A stretch of DNA of 64,000 bases, from NCBI GenBank assembly GCA_027315365.1, contig DAHUYF010000193.1, positions 1-64,000 of the forward strand. The letters are read 5' to 3'. This document shows, piece by piece, positions 8,272 through 18,290 of the stretch. Source of the stretch: Rhodospirillales bacterium. GTDB taxonomy: Bacteria; Pseudomonadota; Alphaproteobacteria; ATCC43930; CGMCC-115725. The notes under the pieces were generated by a model. The model saw only the letters and a program-made list of their open reading frames with translations. It had not been told where the DNA came from and did not search any database. The translations under genes and the position numbers were made by a program. Every line of letters begins with the position of its first letter. The stretch's first letter is position 1.

Positions 8272-9273
8272 TCACGACCTGAAGCGCGGCAGCACCGTCG
8301 CGCCGAAAAGCTCGACTGTGCGCAGGGGGTCGGCGGCGACGCTGACCGTGAACATGACGCGCCGCAGCCCGGCCGCCGCGGCACGCGCGAGCTGCGCCGC
8401 GCACTCCTCGGGCGTGCCGTAGATCGCGAAGCGCCGCGAGAGATAGTCGAACAGCCCGAGCTCGTCGACCAACCGCGCGTCGGCCTCGCCGGGCCGGGTG
8501 CTGTAGCGGCGGCGCAGCTCGGCCACCGCGCCGTGCAGCTCGGCCGGCACGCCGCGCTCGGTGAGATCGCCGGCCAGGATGTAGCCGCCGGCCATGAAGG
8601 CGAGGATGGCGCCGATCTTGCGCCGCGCCGCCGCGCCATCCTCGGTGCAGTCGAGCCCGGCGATCTGCCACAGCTCGACCGCGTCGGGGTCGCGACCGGC
8701 CTTGGCGGCGCCGTCGCGCACGCGTCCCTCGCTGGCGCGCAGATTTTCCTCGAGCAGGCCGAAATTGACGAAGGCGCCGTCGGCGGTTCGGCCGGCGGCG
8801 CGCAGCGTGTGTGGGCCCGATGCCGCCATGAACACCGGGCTCGGCGTCTTGACCCAGGGCATCGCGGCCTGGCCGCTCGGCCCCGCCACCGCCTCGCCGC
8901 GCAGCAGCCGGCGGATCAGCGCCACGCCCTCGGCGATCTCGCCGGCCCCCTTGGTGCGCGCCAGGCCGATATTGCTGGTGCCGCTGTGGCCGGCGCCGAT
9001 GCCGAGCACGGCGCGTCCCGGCGCCAGCAGGTCGAGCGAGGCGATGGCCGCGGCGGAGACCGCGGGCGCGCGCGATTCGAGGTTGGTGACGCAGAGGGCG
9101 ATTCGAGCGCGTCGGACGCGCTCGGCGGCCAGCGCGGCGGCGATCCAGGGATCCATGGCGTTGCCCGGCGTGTCGGCGATGCCGATCATGTCGTAGCCGT
9201 AGCGCTCGGCCGCGTCGGCCATGCCGCGGACCAGCTCGACGCTGTAAGGCCAGAAGAAGAAGCCGATCTCCAC
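8272..9273 (-). CDS. LLM-class (luciferase-like) flavin-dependent oxidoreductase
   Basis: This 333-residue TIM-barrel protein is of the bacterial luciferase-like superfamily. Family features are the start MEIGFFFWPY, the barrel segment GRAVLGIGAGHSG near residue 90, and the GEIAEGVALIRRLLRGE helix. Members use reduced FMN or F420. The sequence fits the F420/FMN monooxygenase or methylene-H4MPT-reductase-like branches, and the substrate cannot be assigned. It ends 11 bp from the dodecin stop (convergent) and is divergent from an MFS transporter gene. Confidence 0.85.
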   Translation of the reverse strand: MEIGFFFWPYSVELVRGMADAAERYGYDMIGIADTPGNAMDPWIAAALAAERVRRARIALCVTNLESRAPAVSAAAIASLDLLAPGRAVLGIGAGHSGTSNIGLARTKGAGEIAEGVALIRRLLRGEAVAGPSGQAAMPWVKTPSPVFMAASGPHTLRAAGRTADGAFVNFGLLEENLRASEGRVRDGAAKAGRDPDAVELWQIAGLDCTEDGAAARRKIGAILAFMAGGYILAGDLTERGVPAELHGAVAELRRRYSTRPGEADARLVDELGLFDYLSRRFAIYGTPEECAAQLARAAAAGLRRVMFTVSVAADPLRTVELFGATVLPRFRS

Positions 9274-9456
9274 GATGATCCTCCCTTACGCGCGCCGTCC
9301 CGGCCCGGTCGGTCGAAGCGGCGTCGATGCCCGCCGAGACTATCAATTGCGCCGTGCGAAGGCGATGCGCCGCGCGGCGGACGGCACCATTTTTCGCGCT
9401 GGGCCTGCGCCGGCGGTTTGCGATAGGTTGGCCCTCCCCCACCGATCGGACGGACT

Positions 9457-10683
9457 TTGCGCTCCCCGCCTCGCCCCCTCTCGCCGCAGCCGCCGCCGTC
9501 CCGGAACCGGGCGGGCGCATCCGATGCGCCGGCGGGGCGGCTCGATCCCCGCATCCACCTGCTGGCGCTCGGCAGCTTCGCGATCGGCACCGATGTCTTC
9601 GTCATCGCCGGCATCCTGCCGCGCATCGCCGGCGATCTCGGCGTCGGCATCGAGGCGGCGGGACAGATCATCGCCGCCTACGCGCTGGTCTATGCGCTGG
9701 GCTCGCCGCTGCTGGCGGCGTTGACCGCGCGCTGGCAGCGCGCGCGCGTCACCGTGCTCGCGCTGACCGGATTCGCGCTGGCCGACGCGCTGTGCGCGCT
9801 GGCGCCGAGCTATGGCGTGCTGATCGCCGGGCGGCTGCTGGCGGGAGGCTGCGCCGCGCTGTTCTCGCCCACCGCCTATACGCTGGCCGCCGGGCTGGCG
9901 CCGGCGGAACGGCGGGGCGCCGGCCTTGCCGCCGTGGCGCTGGGCATGACCAGCGCCACGGTCATCGGCGCGCCGCTCGGCACCTGGATCGGCGGCGCGT
10001 TCGGCTGGCACATGACCTTCGTGCTGGGCGCTGCGCTTGCCGCCGGCGCGGCGCTGGCGCTGCGGCTGGCGCGGCTGCCGGCGATGCCGCCGGGCGCAGT
10101 GCCGCGCCTCGCCGAGCGCTTCTCGCCGCTGACGCGGTCGGCGGTGCTGGCGAGCCTCGCCGCCAACCTGCTGTGGTCGGCGGGCAACTACACCATCTAC
10201 AATTACAGCGCGGTGCTGTTCGGGCACCGCCTCGGCCTCGACAGCATCGCCTGGCTGCTGCTGGGCTATGGGCTCGGCGGCGTCAGCGGCAGCCAGCTCG
10301 GCGGTCGGCTCGTCGACCGTTTCGGCGCGATCGCGCCGGTCGTGGTCTTCATCGCCGTCGACGCGCTCGACATCGGCCTGCTCAACCTCATCGGCGGCAG
10401 CGCGCTCGGCGCCGGGATCGGACTCTTCATCATGGCCTTCGCCGGCTGGGCGGTGTTCCCGGCGCAGCAGAGCCGGCTGCTGGCGCTCGAGCCCGCCCAT
10501 GGCGGCGTGGTGATGTCGCTGCTCGCCTCGACTATCTATATCGGCTCGGCGGTCGGCGCCGGGCTCGGCGGATTGCTGCTGGCGCATTTCGCGCCGACCG
10601 TGCCGGCCTATGTCGCCTGCGGCATCGTCAGCCTCGGGCTGGGCGCCTTCCTGCTCGGCATCGCGGCGGCGCGACGGGAATAG
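9457..10683 (+). CDS. MFS transporter, DHA1 drug/arabinose-efflux type
   Basis: This is a protein of about 400 residues with twelve predicted hydrophobic segments, beginning at IHLLALGSFAIGTDVF. The loop 2-3 region carries LLAALTARWQRARV, as in DHA1 proton antiporters (AraJ/YdhP-like), which extrude sugars or drugs. No ATG fits the frame; the longest frame starts with a TTG at 9457 and has a proline-rich N-terminus, so the true start may be slightly downstream. It is divergent from the LLM gene across 183 bp. Confidence 0.85.
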   Translation: MRSPPRPLSPQPPPSRNRAGASDAPAGRLDPRIHLLALGSFAIGTDVFVIAGILPRIAGDLGVGIEAAGQIIAAYALVYALGSPLLAALTARWQRARVTVLALTGFALADALCALAPSYGVLIAGRLLAGGCAALFSPTAYTLAAGLAPAERRGAGLAAVALGMTSATVIGAPLGTWIGGAFGWHMTFVLGAALAAGAALALRLARLPAMPPGAVPRLAERFSPLTRSAVLASLAANLLWSAGNYTIYNYSAVLFGHRLGLDSIAWLLLGYGLGGVSGSQLGGRLVDRFGAIAPVVVFIAVDALDIGLLNLIGGSALGAGIGLFIMAFAGWAVFPAQQSRLLALEPAHGGVVMSLLASTIYIGSAVGAGLGGLLLAHFAPTVPAYVACGIVSLGLGAFLLGIAAARRE

Positions 10684-10705
10684 CCGCCGCCGGGCAAAGG
10701 CGTCT

Positions 10706-12868
10706 CTACGCCGTGGTGAAGCCGTGGTCGCTGAGCGGCAGCGAGCGGATGCGCCTGCCGGTGGCGGCGAAGATCGCGTTGCAGAGCGCCGGCGCCACCG
10801 GCGGCAATCCGACCTCGCCGACGCCGCCCCAGAAGCCGCCGCTCGGCACCTGCACCACTTCGATCTTCGGCATCGCCTTCAGCCGCAGCATGGGATAGGT
10901 GTCGAAATTCGCCTGCTGGACGCGGCCATTCTTGATGGTGATCTTGTCATAGAGCGCCGCGGTCAGGCCGAAGACGATGGCGCCTTCGACCTGCGTCACC
11001 ACCGTATCGGGGTTGACGACATAGCCGCTGTCGAGCGCGCAGACGATGCGATGCACCGTGATCTCGTTCTTGTCGCCGAGCGAGATCTCGGCGATGCCGC
11101 AGACCAGCGTGTTGTAGCTGTCGTGATAGGCGATGCCGCGGAACATGCCGGCCGGCAGCGTCTTGCCCCAGCCCGCCTGCTTCGCCGCGGCGTCGAGCAC
11201 GGCGAGTTGCTTGGGATGGTTCTTCAGCAGCGCGCGGCGCAGCTCGTAGGGGTCATGGCCGCCGGCATGCGCCACCTCGTCCAGGAAGCTCTCCTTGTAG
11301 AAGGCGTTCTGCGAGTTGTTGACCGAGCGCCAGAAGCCCACCGGCACCGGCGTGTTGCGCATCGCGTAGTCGACGAAGAAGTTCGGGAACTCGTAGGCGA
11401 CCTCGGCCATGCCCTCGACGAAGTTGCGGTCGAGGCCGTTCCTGATCGCGCCGGGCCGCAGCGCCGCTAGGATCGACTGCCCGGTCAGGCGCACCTGCCA
11501 GACGACCGGCATGCCGGCGGCGTCGAGGCCGGCGGTGAGCTTCGCCATGCTGACCGGGCGGTAGAAATCGTGGCGCATGTCCTCTTCGCGCGACCACAGG
11601 AGCTTGACCGGCCGGCCCGCCGCCTTGGCGATCACCACCGCCTGGCGGACGAAATCCTGCACCGCGCCGCGCCGGCCGAAGCCGCCGCCGAGCATGGTGA
11701 CGTGCACCTCGACATCCTTGGGATCGACGCCCGCCGCCCGCGCCGCAACCGCCAGCGCCTCCTGCGCGCTTTGTGTCGGCGCCCAGACCTCGACCTTGCC
11801 GGGCAGCACGTGGGCGGTGCAGTTCATCGTCTCCATCGTCGCATGGGCGAGGAAGGGCACGTGGTATTCCGCCTCGACTCGCCGCGCCGCACCGGCCAGC
11901 GCGCCGGCGGCGTCGCCCGCCTTGCCCGCGACCACGGCGTCCCCCGCCGACAGGCCGCCGCGCAGCATCTGGGCGATGGCCGCGTCGTCGAGCGCGGCGT
12001 TAGGGCCTTCGTCCCAGGTGATGGGCAGTGCGGCCAGCGCCTGATGCGCCTGCCAGTAGCTGTCGGCGACCACCGCCACCGCGTCGCCCATCGGCACCAC
12101 CTGGCGGAAGCCGGGCATCGATGCGATCTTGGCCTCGTCGTAGGCCGCAAGCCTGCCGCCGAACACCGGGCATTGCGCCAGCGTCGCGTAGAGCATGCCG
12201 GGGACGCGCACATCGATGCCGTAGACCGGGCGGCCCATCACCTTGTCGGCAATGTCGAAGCGCATCTGCGCCTTGCCGACCAGCTTCCAATCCTTGGGAT
12301 CCTTGAGCGTGACCTTGCTCGGCGGCGTCAACTTGGACGCGGCCTCGGCGATCTCGCCATAGGTCATGGTGCGGCCGCTGGGGATGTCGGTGATGACGCT
12401 GTTCTCGGCCTTGAGCTCGGCGCGCGGCACGCCCCATTTCTGCGCCGCGGCGGCGAGCAGCATCTCGCGCGCAGCGGCGCCGGCGCGGCGCAGCATCTCC
12501 TGTGATTCGCGGATCGCGCGGCTGCCGCCGGTCGACATCGAGCCGAAGGAATTGTCGCGATTGTCGCTGGCCGAGGCGTACTCGCCCCTGACCTTGCTCC
12601 AATCGCATTCGAGCTCCTCGCAGACCAGCATGGGAAGCGCGGTGAAGCTGCCCTGCCCCATCTCGGAGCGGGCGATGCGCACGATGATGGTGTTGTCGGG
12701 CTTGATGACGATCCAGTTGGTGACCTCCGCCCCCGCCGCACCGTCTTCGCCCCCGGCCGCCTCGGCCGGCCCGGGCAAGGCGAGGCCGAGCATGAGGCCG
12801 CCGCCGGCCGCGGCCGAACTCACCAGGAAGGCGCGGCGGCCGAGCGCAGGGCTCTCGATTCCTGTCAT
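10706..12868 (-). CDS. Molybdopterin-binding large subunit of a periplasmic xanthine-dehydrogenase-family oxidoreductase (IorB-like)
   Basis: This is a 720-residue protein. A Tat signal (GRRAFLVSSAA, then a hydrophobic stretch ending PAEAA) directs the folded cofactor-loaded enzyme to the periplasm. The body has the aldehyde-oxidase/IorB arrangement with MLGGGFGRRG (about residue 395) and the C-terminal GGVGEVGLPPVAPA segment bearing the catalytic Glu. It resembles the isoquinoline 1-oxidoreductase beta subunit and membrane aldehyde dehydrogenase groups. It follows the 2Fe-2S subunit gene by 10 bp. No cytochrome subunit or MoCo chaperone is adjacent. The substrate is probably an aldehyde or N-heterocycle but unproven. 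Confidence 0.88.
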   Translation of the reverse strand: MTGIESPALGRRAFLVSSAAAGGGLMLGLALPGPAEAAGGEDGAAGAEVTNWIVIKPDNTIIVRIARSEMGQGSFTALPMLVCEELECDWSKVRGEYASASDNRDNSFGSMSTGGSRAIRESQEMLRRAGAAAREMLLAAAAQKWGVPRAELKAENSVITDIPSGRTMTYGEIAEAASKLTPPSKVTLKDPKDWKLVGKAQMRFDIADKVMGRPVYGIDVRVPGMLYATLAQCPVFGGRLAAYDEAKIASMPGFRQVVPMGDAVAVVADSYWQAHQALAALPITWDEGPNAALDDAAIAQMLRGGLSAGDAVVAGKAGDAAGALAGAARRVEAEYHVPFLAHATMETMNCTAHVLPGKVEVWAPTQSAQEALAVAARAAGVDPKDVEVHVTMLGGGFGRRGAVQDFVRQAVVIAKAAGRPVKLLWSREEDMRHDFYRPVSMAKLTAGLDAAGMPVVWQVRLTGQSILAALRPGAIRNGLDRNFVEGMAEVAYEFPNFFVDYAMRNTPVPVGFWRSVNNSQNAFYKESFLDEVAHAGGHDPYELRRALLKNHPKQLAVLDAAAKQAGWGKTLPAGMFRGIAYHDSYNTLVCGIAEISLGDKNEITVHRIVCALDSGYVVNPDTVVTQVEGAIVFGLTAALYDKITIKNGRVQQANFDTYPMLRLKAMPKIEVVQVPSGGFWGGVGEVGLPPVAPALCNAIFAATGRRIRSLPLSDHGFTTA

Positions 12869-12878
12869 GGCCGCCTCC

Positions 12879-13328
12879 TCACGCCTTGCTCGCGGCGAGA
12901 TGGATCGCCGCGCGGATACGGGTGTAGGTGCCGCAGCGGCAGATGTTGGTGATCGCCTTGTCGATCTCGGCGTCGGTGGGATTCGGCGTATCGCGCAGCA
13001 GGGCGGCTGCCGCCATCATCATGCCGATCTGGCAATAGCCGCATTGCGGCACCTCGGCTTCGATCCAGGCGCGCTGCACCTTGTGGCTGCCATCGGGCGA
13101 CAGGCCTTCGATGGTGACGATCTTCCGGCCCTCGGCGGCGCCGACGGCGATCGAGCAGGAGCGCACCGCATCGCCGTCGAGATGAACGGTGCAGGCGCCG
13201 CATTGGGCGATGCCGCAGCCGTATTTCGTGCCGGTGAGCCCGAGCGTGTCGCGCAGCACCCAGAGCAGCGGTGTGTCGGGGTCGACATCGACCTGCTGCT
13301 CGCGGCCATTGACGTTGAGACGCACCAT
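12879..13328 (-). CDS. 2Fe-2S subunit of a molybdenum hydroxylase (IorA-like)
   Basis: This is a 149-residue iron-sulfur subunit with two [2Fe-2S] clusters. A plant-type ferredoxin domain has Cys38, Cys43, Cys46 and Cys58. An all-helical domain has Cys96, Cys99, Cys130 and Cys132 (CGYC and CRC). It transfers electrons from the molybdenum site of the partner encoded just downstream. It has no signal peptide and would be co-exported with the Tat-bearing large subunit. The 146-bp gap upstream probably contains the promoter of this two-gene operon. Confidence 0.9.
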   Translation of the reverse strand: MVRLNVNGREQQVDVDPDTPLLWVLRDTLGLTGTKYGCGIAQCGACTVHLDGDAVRSCSIAVGAAEGRKIVTIEGLSPDGSHKVQRAWIEAEVPQCGYCQIGMMMAAAALLRDTPNPTDAEIDKAITNICRCGTYTRIRAAIHLAASKA

Positions 13329-13474
13329 GCGACGCCTCCTCCGGCATCACCGTCCGGACGCACCCGTCCTTTATCGCCAGCCTATCCCGGATCGTCGCCG
13401 GATTGAACCGCAATGCCGTGCAAGCACAGCTGCCGCGCCGAGCGCGCAAAACGCGGCGCCGGCATCGCGCCTGC

Positions 13475-15055
13475 TTAGAGGCCGAAGGCCCTGCCGATGG
13501 CGTCGAGCCAGCCGCCGCCGGCATCCTCGGGCTTGCCGCGCATGGCGGCAGCGGCGGGCCCGTCGCTCCCGGCCGCCTCCGGCGGCGGATTCCACCAGCC
13601 GCCGCCCAGTGCCTGAAAGAGCGCCGCGGTATCGGCGAGCCGGCTCGCCTGGGCCTGGACCAGCGCGATTTCCGCCTGCTGATAGGCCGTCTGGGCGGTG
13701 AGCAGCGCCAGGTAATTGACCGCGCCGAGGCGCAGCTGGGCGCGCACGAGATCGAGGCTGTGCGCCGCAGTGCTCTCGGCATGCGCCGCCGCCTTCAACG
13801 CATCGGCGTCGTATTGCAGCGCGCGGAGCGTGTCGGCCACGTTCTGCATGGCGTTGATTGCGGTGCCGCGGTATTGGGCGACCGCCTGATCGAAGGCGGC
13901 ACGCGCCGCGCGCTCCTTGTGCATCAGCGTGCCGCCGTCGAACACCGGCTGGGTCAGGCCGGCGATGACATCCCAGAAGCCGGTGCCGCTCGAGAACAGC
14001 CGGCTGCCCTGCGCCGCGATGGTGCCGACGCTGGCGCTGAGCGTGACGTTGGGCAGCCGGTTCGCCACCGCGACGCCGATCTCGGCGCTGGCGGCATGCA
14101 GATTCTCCTCCGCCTGCCGCACGTCCGGGCGCTGCTCCACCAGCTTCGCCGGCAGGCTCACCGGCAGCTCCAGCGGCAGCTCCAGCCCCTTCAGGTTGAA
14201 GGTCTCGGCCACCTCCTCGCTGGGATAGCGACCGACCAGCGCCGTCAGCAGGTCGCGCTGCTGCGCCAACTGCTTCTGCAGCGGCGGCAGGTTGGTTTCC
14301 GCCTGCGCCAGCGCCGCGTCCTGCGCCGCCACATCGACCTCGGCGATCTGCCCCAGCGCCAATTGCCGCCGGAACAGCTCCAGCAGCTCGGTCTCGAGCT
14401 TGATGATGTCCTCGGTCGCGGCGATCTGGCCGCGCAGGCTCGCCTCCATCACCACGGCGGTCACGACATTCGAGGTCAGCGTCAGATATGTCGCCGCGAG
14501 CTGGTAGCGCTGCGCCTCCGCCTGCGCCGCCAGCCCCTCGACGGTCCGCCGGTTGAGCCCGAACACGTCCGGCGCGTAGGAGACCAGAAGCTGCGGCGTA
14601 TAGAGATTGAAATAGGGCGTGCCCGAGGACAGCGTCGGCGCGATCACTGCGGTGGCGTTCTTGTAGCGGCTGATCGAGGGGTTGGCGGTGACGTTGGGAT
14701 AATAGAAACCCTCCTGCGCCGCCACGTTCTCCTCGGCTACGCGCAGCGCAGCCTGCGCCGCCTGCAGATCGGGATTGGCCTTGAGCGCCTGATCGATCAG
14801 CGCGCTGAGCGGCGGCGAACGGAACAGCGTCCACCATTGCCCCGGGATGTCGAGGCCGGCAACGAAGCGCTGCGCCCCGCCATCCGCGACCGCAGCCGAG
14901 GCAGTCTCGGCGGGCAGCGGCTGGGGCGTGTAGCCGGCAACGTCGGGCGGCGCCGGCGGCGTGAAATCGGGGCCTACGGCGCAGCCGGCGAGCAGCGCCA
15001 TGGCGGCGGCGAACAGCGGCGGCGCGCGGCGGCGGCGGGTCGCGGTCATCGCCAT
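13475..15055 (-). CDS. Outer-membrane efflux lipoprotein (NodT/OprM family)
   Basis: This 526-residue protein has an N-terminal lipoprotein signal with lipobox LAGC (Cys25). Two OEP repeats form the trimeric TolC-like tunnel, seen as paired long helical segments rich in Ala, Gln and Glu (for example residues 90-130 and 300-340). It is the outer-membrane channel for the RND pump encoded directly upstream: the pump stop at 15056 abuts this start without a gap. The gene order adaptor, pump, channel is standard. Confidence 0.92.
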   Translation of the reverse strand: MAMTATRRRRAPPLFAAAMALLAGCAVGPDFTPPAPPDVAGYTPQPLPAETASAAVADGGAQRFVAGLDIPGQWWTLFRSPPLSALIDQALKANPDLQAAQAALRVAEENVAAQEGFYYPNVTANPSISRYKNATAVIAPTLSSGTPYFNLYTPQLLVSYAPDVFGLNRRTVEGLAAQAEAQRYQLAATYLTLTSNVVTAVVMEASLRGQIAATEDIIKLETELLELFRRQLALGQIAEVDVAAQDAALAQAETNLPPLQKQLAQQRDLLTALVGRYPSEEVAETFNLKGLELPLELPVSLPAKLVEQRPDVRQAEENLHAASAEIGVAVANRLPNVTLSASVGTIAAQGSRLFSSGTGFWDVIAGLTQPVFDGGTLMHKERAARAAFDQAVAQYRGTAINAMQNVADTLRALQYDADALKAAAHAESTAAHSLDLVRAQLRLGAVNYLALLTAQTAYQQAEIALVQAQASRLADTAALFQALGGGWWNPPPEAAGSDGPAAAAMRGKPEDAGGGWLDAIGRAFGL

Positions 15056-18000
15056 CTATTCCGCCGGCAGCTCGGCCGCATCGGCCGGCGCCGGCTCGCG
15101 GCGCGAGAACAGGTCGATCAGCACCGGCAGCAGCACAAGGATAAGTACCGGCGCCAGCAGCACGCCGCCAACCACCACCAGCGCCAGCGGCTTCTGCACC
15201 TGCGAGCCGATGCCGGTCGAGACCGCCGCCGGCAGCAAGCCGACGCAGGCGGCGATGCAGGTCATCATCACCGGCCGCAGCCGCATATTGGCGGCGCGCC
15301 AGATCGCCGCGGACCGCTCAAGTCCGGATTCGACGAGCTGGTTGAAATAGGCGAGGACGATGATCCCTTCCATGACCGAGATGCCGAACAGCGCGACGAA
15401 ACCGATCGCCGCCGAGACGCTGAACGGCGTGCCGGTCAGGCGGAGCGCGAAAATGCCGCCGATCAACGCCATCGGCATGACGCTGGCGGCGAGCAGCGTG
15501 TCGACGACCGAGCCGAAATTGACGAACAGCAGCATCGCGATCAGCAGCAGGCTGATCGGCACCACCACCTCCAGCCGCCCGATCGCCTCCTGCAGATCGC
15601 CGAACTCGCCCACCCATTCCATGCGGCTGCCGGCAGGCAGGCGGATCTGCTCGGCGATCTTGCGCTGCGCCTCCAGTACCGTGCCGCCGAGATCGCGGCC
15701 GCGCACGCTGAACTTGATCGGGATGTAGCGTTCCTGGTTCTCGCGGTAGATGAAGGAGTATCCCGGCACCAGTTCGACCTTGGCGACGTCGCTCAGCGGA
15801 ATCGGCACGACGCCGGCGCCCGAGGGATTGGGCGCGCCGATCGGGATGCGACGCATGGCCTCGAGGCTCTGGCGGTATCGCGGCGCCAGGCGCACGACGA
15901 TCGGGAAGTTGCGGTCGCTGCCGAATTCGTAGAGGTTGCCCGCGGCCTGGCCGCCGATCGCCGCGGTGATGGTCGAGTTGATGTCGCCCGGCGCCAGCCC
16001 GTAGCGCGCCGCGCGCTGGCGGTCGATGTCGATGTTCACCGTGGGCTGGCCGAAGGCGTCGAAGACGGAGAGGTCGGTCATGCCGGGTACCGTCTCCAGC
16101 ACCGCGCGGATCCGGTAGGCGGTCTTCTGCAGCGCCTCGAGATCGTTGCCGTAGAGCTTGATCGAGTTCTGGCCTTTGACCCCCGAGGCCGCTTCCTCGA
16201 CATTGTCTTCGATATACTGCGAGAAATTGAAGTCCACTCCCGGAAAGGGCGCCGCCAGAGCCTCGTTGACCTGCCGCGTCAGCTCCTCCTTGTCGATGCC
16301 GTTGGGCCAGGTGTCGGCGGGGGTCAGCGGCACGTTGAACTCGGCGTTGAAGAAGCCGGTGGTGTCGGTGCCGTCGTCGGGGCGCCCGAGCTGCGAGATG
16401 ACTGTCTGCGCCTCCGGGAAGCCCTTGATGATGTGGCGCATGCGGTCGACGTAGCCTTCCGCCTCCTCGAGCGAGATGGAGGGCGGCAGGCTAGCGCGGA
16501 TCCAGAGATTCCCCTCTTCCAACTTGGGCAGGAATTCGAGGCCGAGCGAACGCAGCGCGATGCCGGTTGCCGCGGTCAGCAGCAGTGCGACGCCCAGCGT
16601 CAGGGCGCGATTGTTGAGCGTGAATGCCAGCACCGGCACGTAGATGCGACGCAGCCCGCGGACGAGCAGCGTCTCGGTCTCCTCCACCTGGTCCGGCAGC
16701 AGCAGCGCGCTCAGCGCCGGCGCTATGGTGAAGGTGGCGATTAGGCCGCCGGCGATCGCATAGGCGTAGGTTCGGGCCATCGGCCCGAAGATGTGGCCTT
16801 CGACGCCGGACAGCGTGAACAGCGGCACGAAGGCCGCGATGATGATCGCCGCCGAGAAGAAGATCGCCCGGTTCACCTCGAGCGCCGAGTTGGCGATGAC
16901 CGCGAACTTGCCGCGCAGCCCGGTCTGCGCCCGAATGCGATGCAGCACTGGCGAGCGGGCGAAGCGCTCGTTCGGCTTTTGCGCGAGGTGGCGATAGATG
17001 TTTTCGACCATGATCACCGTGGCGTCGACGATCAAGCCGAAATCGATCGCGCCCACCGACAGCAGATTCGCGGACTCGCCGCGCAGTGTCATGATGATGA
17101 CGGCGAAGAAGAGCGCGAAGGGAATGGTGGCGGCGACGATGACGGCGCTGCGGAGATTTCCGAGAAACAGCCATTGCACCACGAAGATCAGCGCGATGCC
17201 GAAGATCAAATTGTGCAGCACGGTGCGGGTTGTGACGCCGATCAGCTCGGCGCGGTCGTAGATCTTCACGAGATGGACGCCGGGCGGCAGGATGTTCGAG
17301 TCGTTGATCCTGGCCATCTCCGCCTCGACGCGTCGGATGGTCGGCAGACTTTCTTCGCCGCGCCGCATCAGTACGACGCCCTGGACGATGTCGTCGTCAT
17401 CGTCCTGGCCGACGATGCCGAGGCGCGGCTGATGGCCGACCTCGACCATGGCGATGTCCTTGATGCGCACCGGCGCGCCGTTGTTGGCGCTCACCATGGT
17501 GTTGGCGATGTCATCCATGGTGTGGATGAGGCCGACGCCGCGCACCACCGCCGATTGCGGCCCGAAATTCACCGTCTGGCCGCCGACATTGACGTTGCTG
17601 TTGTTCAGCGCCTGCAGCACCTGCGGCACGGTCAGGCCGTAATCCACCAGCTTGTTCTGGTCGATCGTGACCTCGTAGGTCTTGGTCTTGCCGGCCCAGC
17701 CGCTGACGTCGACCACGCCGGGCACCGCCTTGAAGCGGCGCTCGAGGATCCAGTCCTGGATAGTCTTGAGATCCATCACCGAATAGCCCCGCGGACCGAC
17801 CACTCGGTAGCGGTAGATCTCGCCGATCGGGCTTTCCGGCGAGATCCCCGGCGTGGCGCCGTTGGGCAGCGGCGAGAGTTGGGTCAGCTGGTTGATGACC
17901 TTCTGCTCCGCCTGCTGATAGGTGTAGTCGTAGGTGAACTGCACCCGCACGTCGCTGAGGCCGAACAGCGAGATCGTCTCCACCGATTTGACGTTCTTGA

Positions 18001-18223
18001 TGCCGGCGAGCTGGATCTCGATCGGGATGGTGATGTAGCGCTCGATCTCCTTGGCCGACTGGCCGCTGCTCTGGGTGATCACCTCGACGAGCGGCGGCAC
18101 CGGATCGGGATAGGCCTCGATGTTGAGCCGCAGGAAGCCGACCGCGCCCGCGCCGATGAGCAGGACGAACATGATCACCACCAGCACGCGCTGCTTGAGC
18201 GCGAAGGCGACGATGTCGTTCAT
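15056..18223 (-). CDS. RND efflux pump, CusA/CzcA heavy-metal family
   Basis: This is a 1055-residue inner-membrane proton antiporter with the usual RND layout: TM1 at residues 12-32, two periplasmic loops and two six-helix bundles. The TM4 motif IDFGLIVDATVIMVEN, with its acidic residue, is the signature of heavy-metal exporters rather than the HAE1 drug pumps. The opening NIEAYPDPVPPLVEVITQ also fits the CusA/CzcA branch. The transported ion (Cu/Ag, Co/Zn/Cd or Ni) is not decided, since no metal-sensing regulator is adjacent. The gene lies between adaptor and channel genes. Confidence 0.92.
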   Translation of the reverse strand: MNDIVAFALKQRVLVVIMFVLLIGAGAVGFLRLNIEAYPDPVPPLVEVITQSSGQSAKEIERYITIPIEIQLAGIKNVKSVETISLFGLSDVRVQFTYDYTYQQAEQKVINQLTQLSPLPNGATPGISPESPIGEIYRYRVVGPRGYSVMDLKTIQDWILERRFKAVPGVVDVSGWAGKTKTYEVTIDQNKLVDYGLTVPQVLQALNNSNVNVGGQTVNFGPQSAVVRGVGLIHTMDDIANTMVSANNGAPVRIKDIAMVEVGHQPRLGIVGQDDDDDIVQGVVLMRRGEESLPTIRRVEAEMARINDSNILPPGVHLVKIYDRAELIGVTTRTVLHNLIFGIALIFVVQWLFLGNLRSAVIVAATIPFALFFAVIIMTLRGESANLLSVGAIDFGLIVDATVIMVENIYRHLAQKPNERFARSPVLHRIRAQTGLRGKFAVIANSALEVNRAIFFSAAIIIAAFVPLFTLSGVEGHIFGPMARTYAYAIAGGLIATFTIAPALSALLLPDQVEETETLLVRGLRRIYVPVLAFTLNNRALTLGVALLLTAATGIALRSLGLEFLPKLEEGNLWIRASLPPSISLEEAEGYVDRMRHIIKGFPEAQTVISQLGRPDDGTDTTGFFNAEFNVPLTPADTWPNGIDKEELTRQVNEALAAPFPGVDFNFSQYIEDNVEEAASGVKGQNSIKLYGNDLEALQKTAYRIRAVLETVPGMTDLSVFDAFGQPTVNIDIDRQRAARYGLAPGDINSTITAAIGGQAAGNLYEFGSDRNFPIVVRLAPRYRQSLEAMRRIPIGAPNPSGAGVVPIPLSDVAKVELVPGYSFIYRENQERYIPIKFSVRGRDLGGTVLEAQRKIAEQIRLPAGSRMEWVGEFGDLQEAIGRLEVVVPISLLLIAMLLFVNFGSVVDTLLAASVMPMALIGGIFALRLTGTPFSVSAAIGFVALFGISVMEGIIVLAYFNQLVESGLERSAAIWRAANMRLRPVMMTCIAACVGLLPAAVSTGIGSQVQKPLALVVVGGVLLAPVLILVLLPVLIDLFSRREPAPADAAELPAE

Positions 18224-18290
18224 GGCTTGACGCTTTCGGGCGATGTCACGGGCGTCGATGTCCCTGCTGTCCGGCGGCCTGCGGCGGCGC

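Noticed and set aside
13403-16744. 1113-codon open frame on the plus strand opposite the RND genes
   Set aside because: It is antisense to well-supported OMF and RND genes; its composition (His/Arg/Gln-rich) is that of a high-GC shadow frame.
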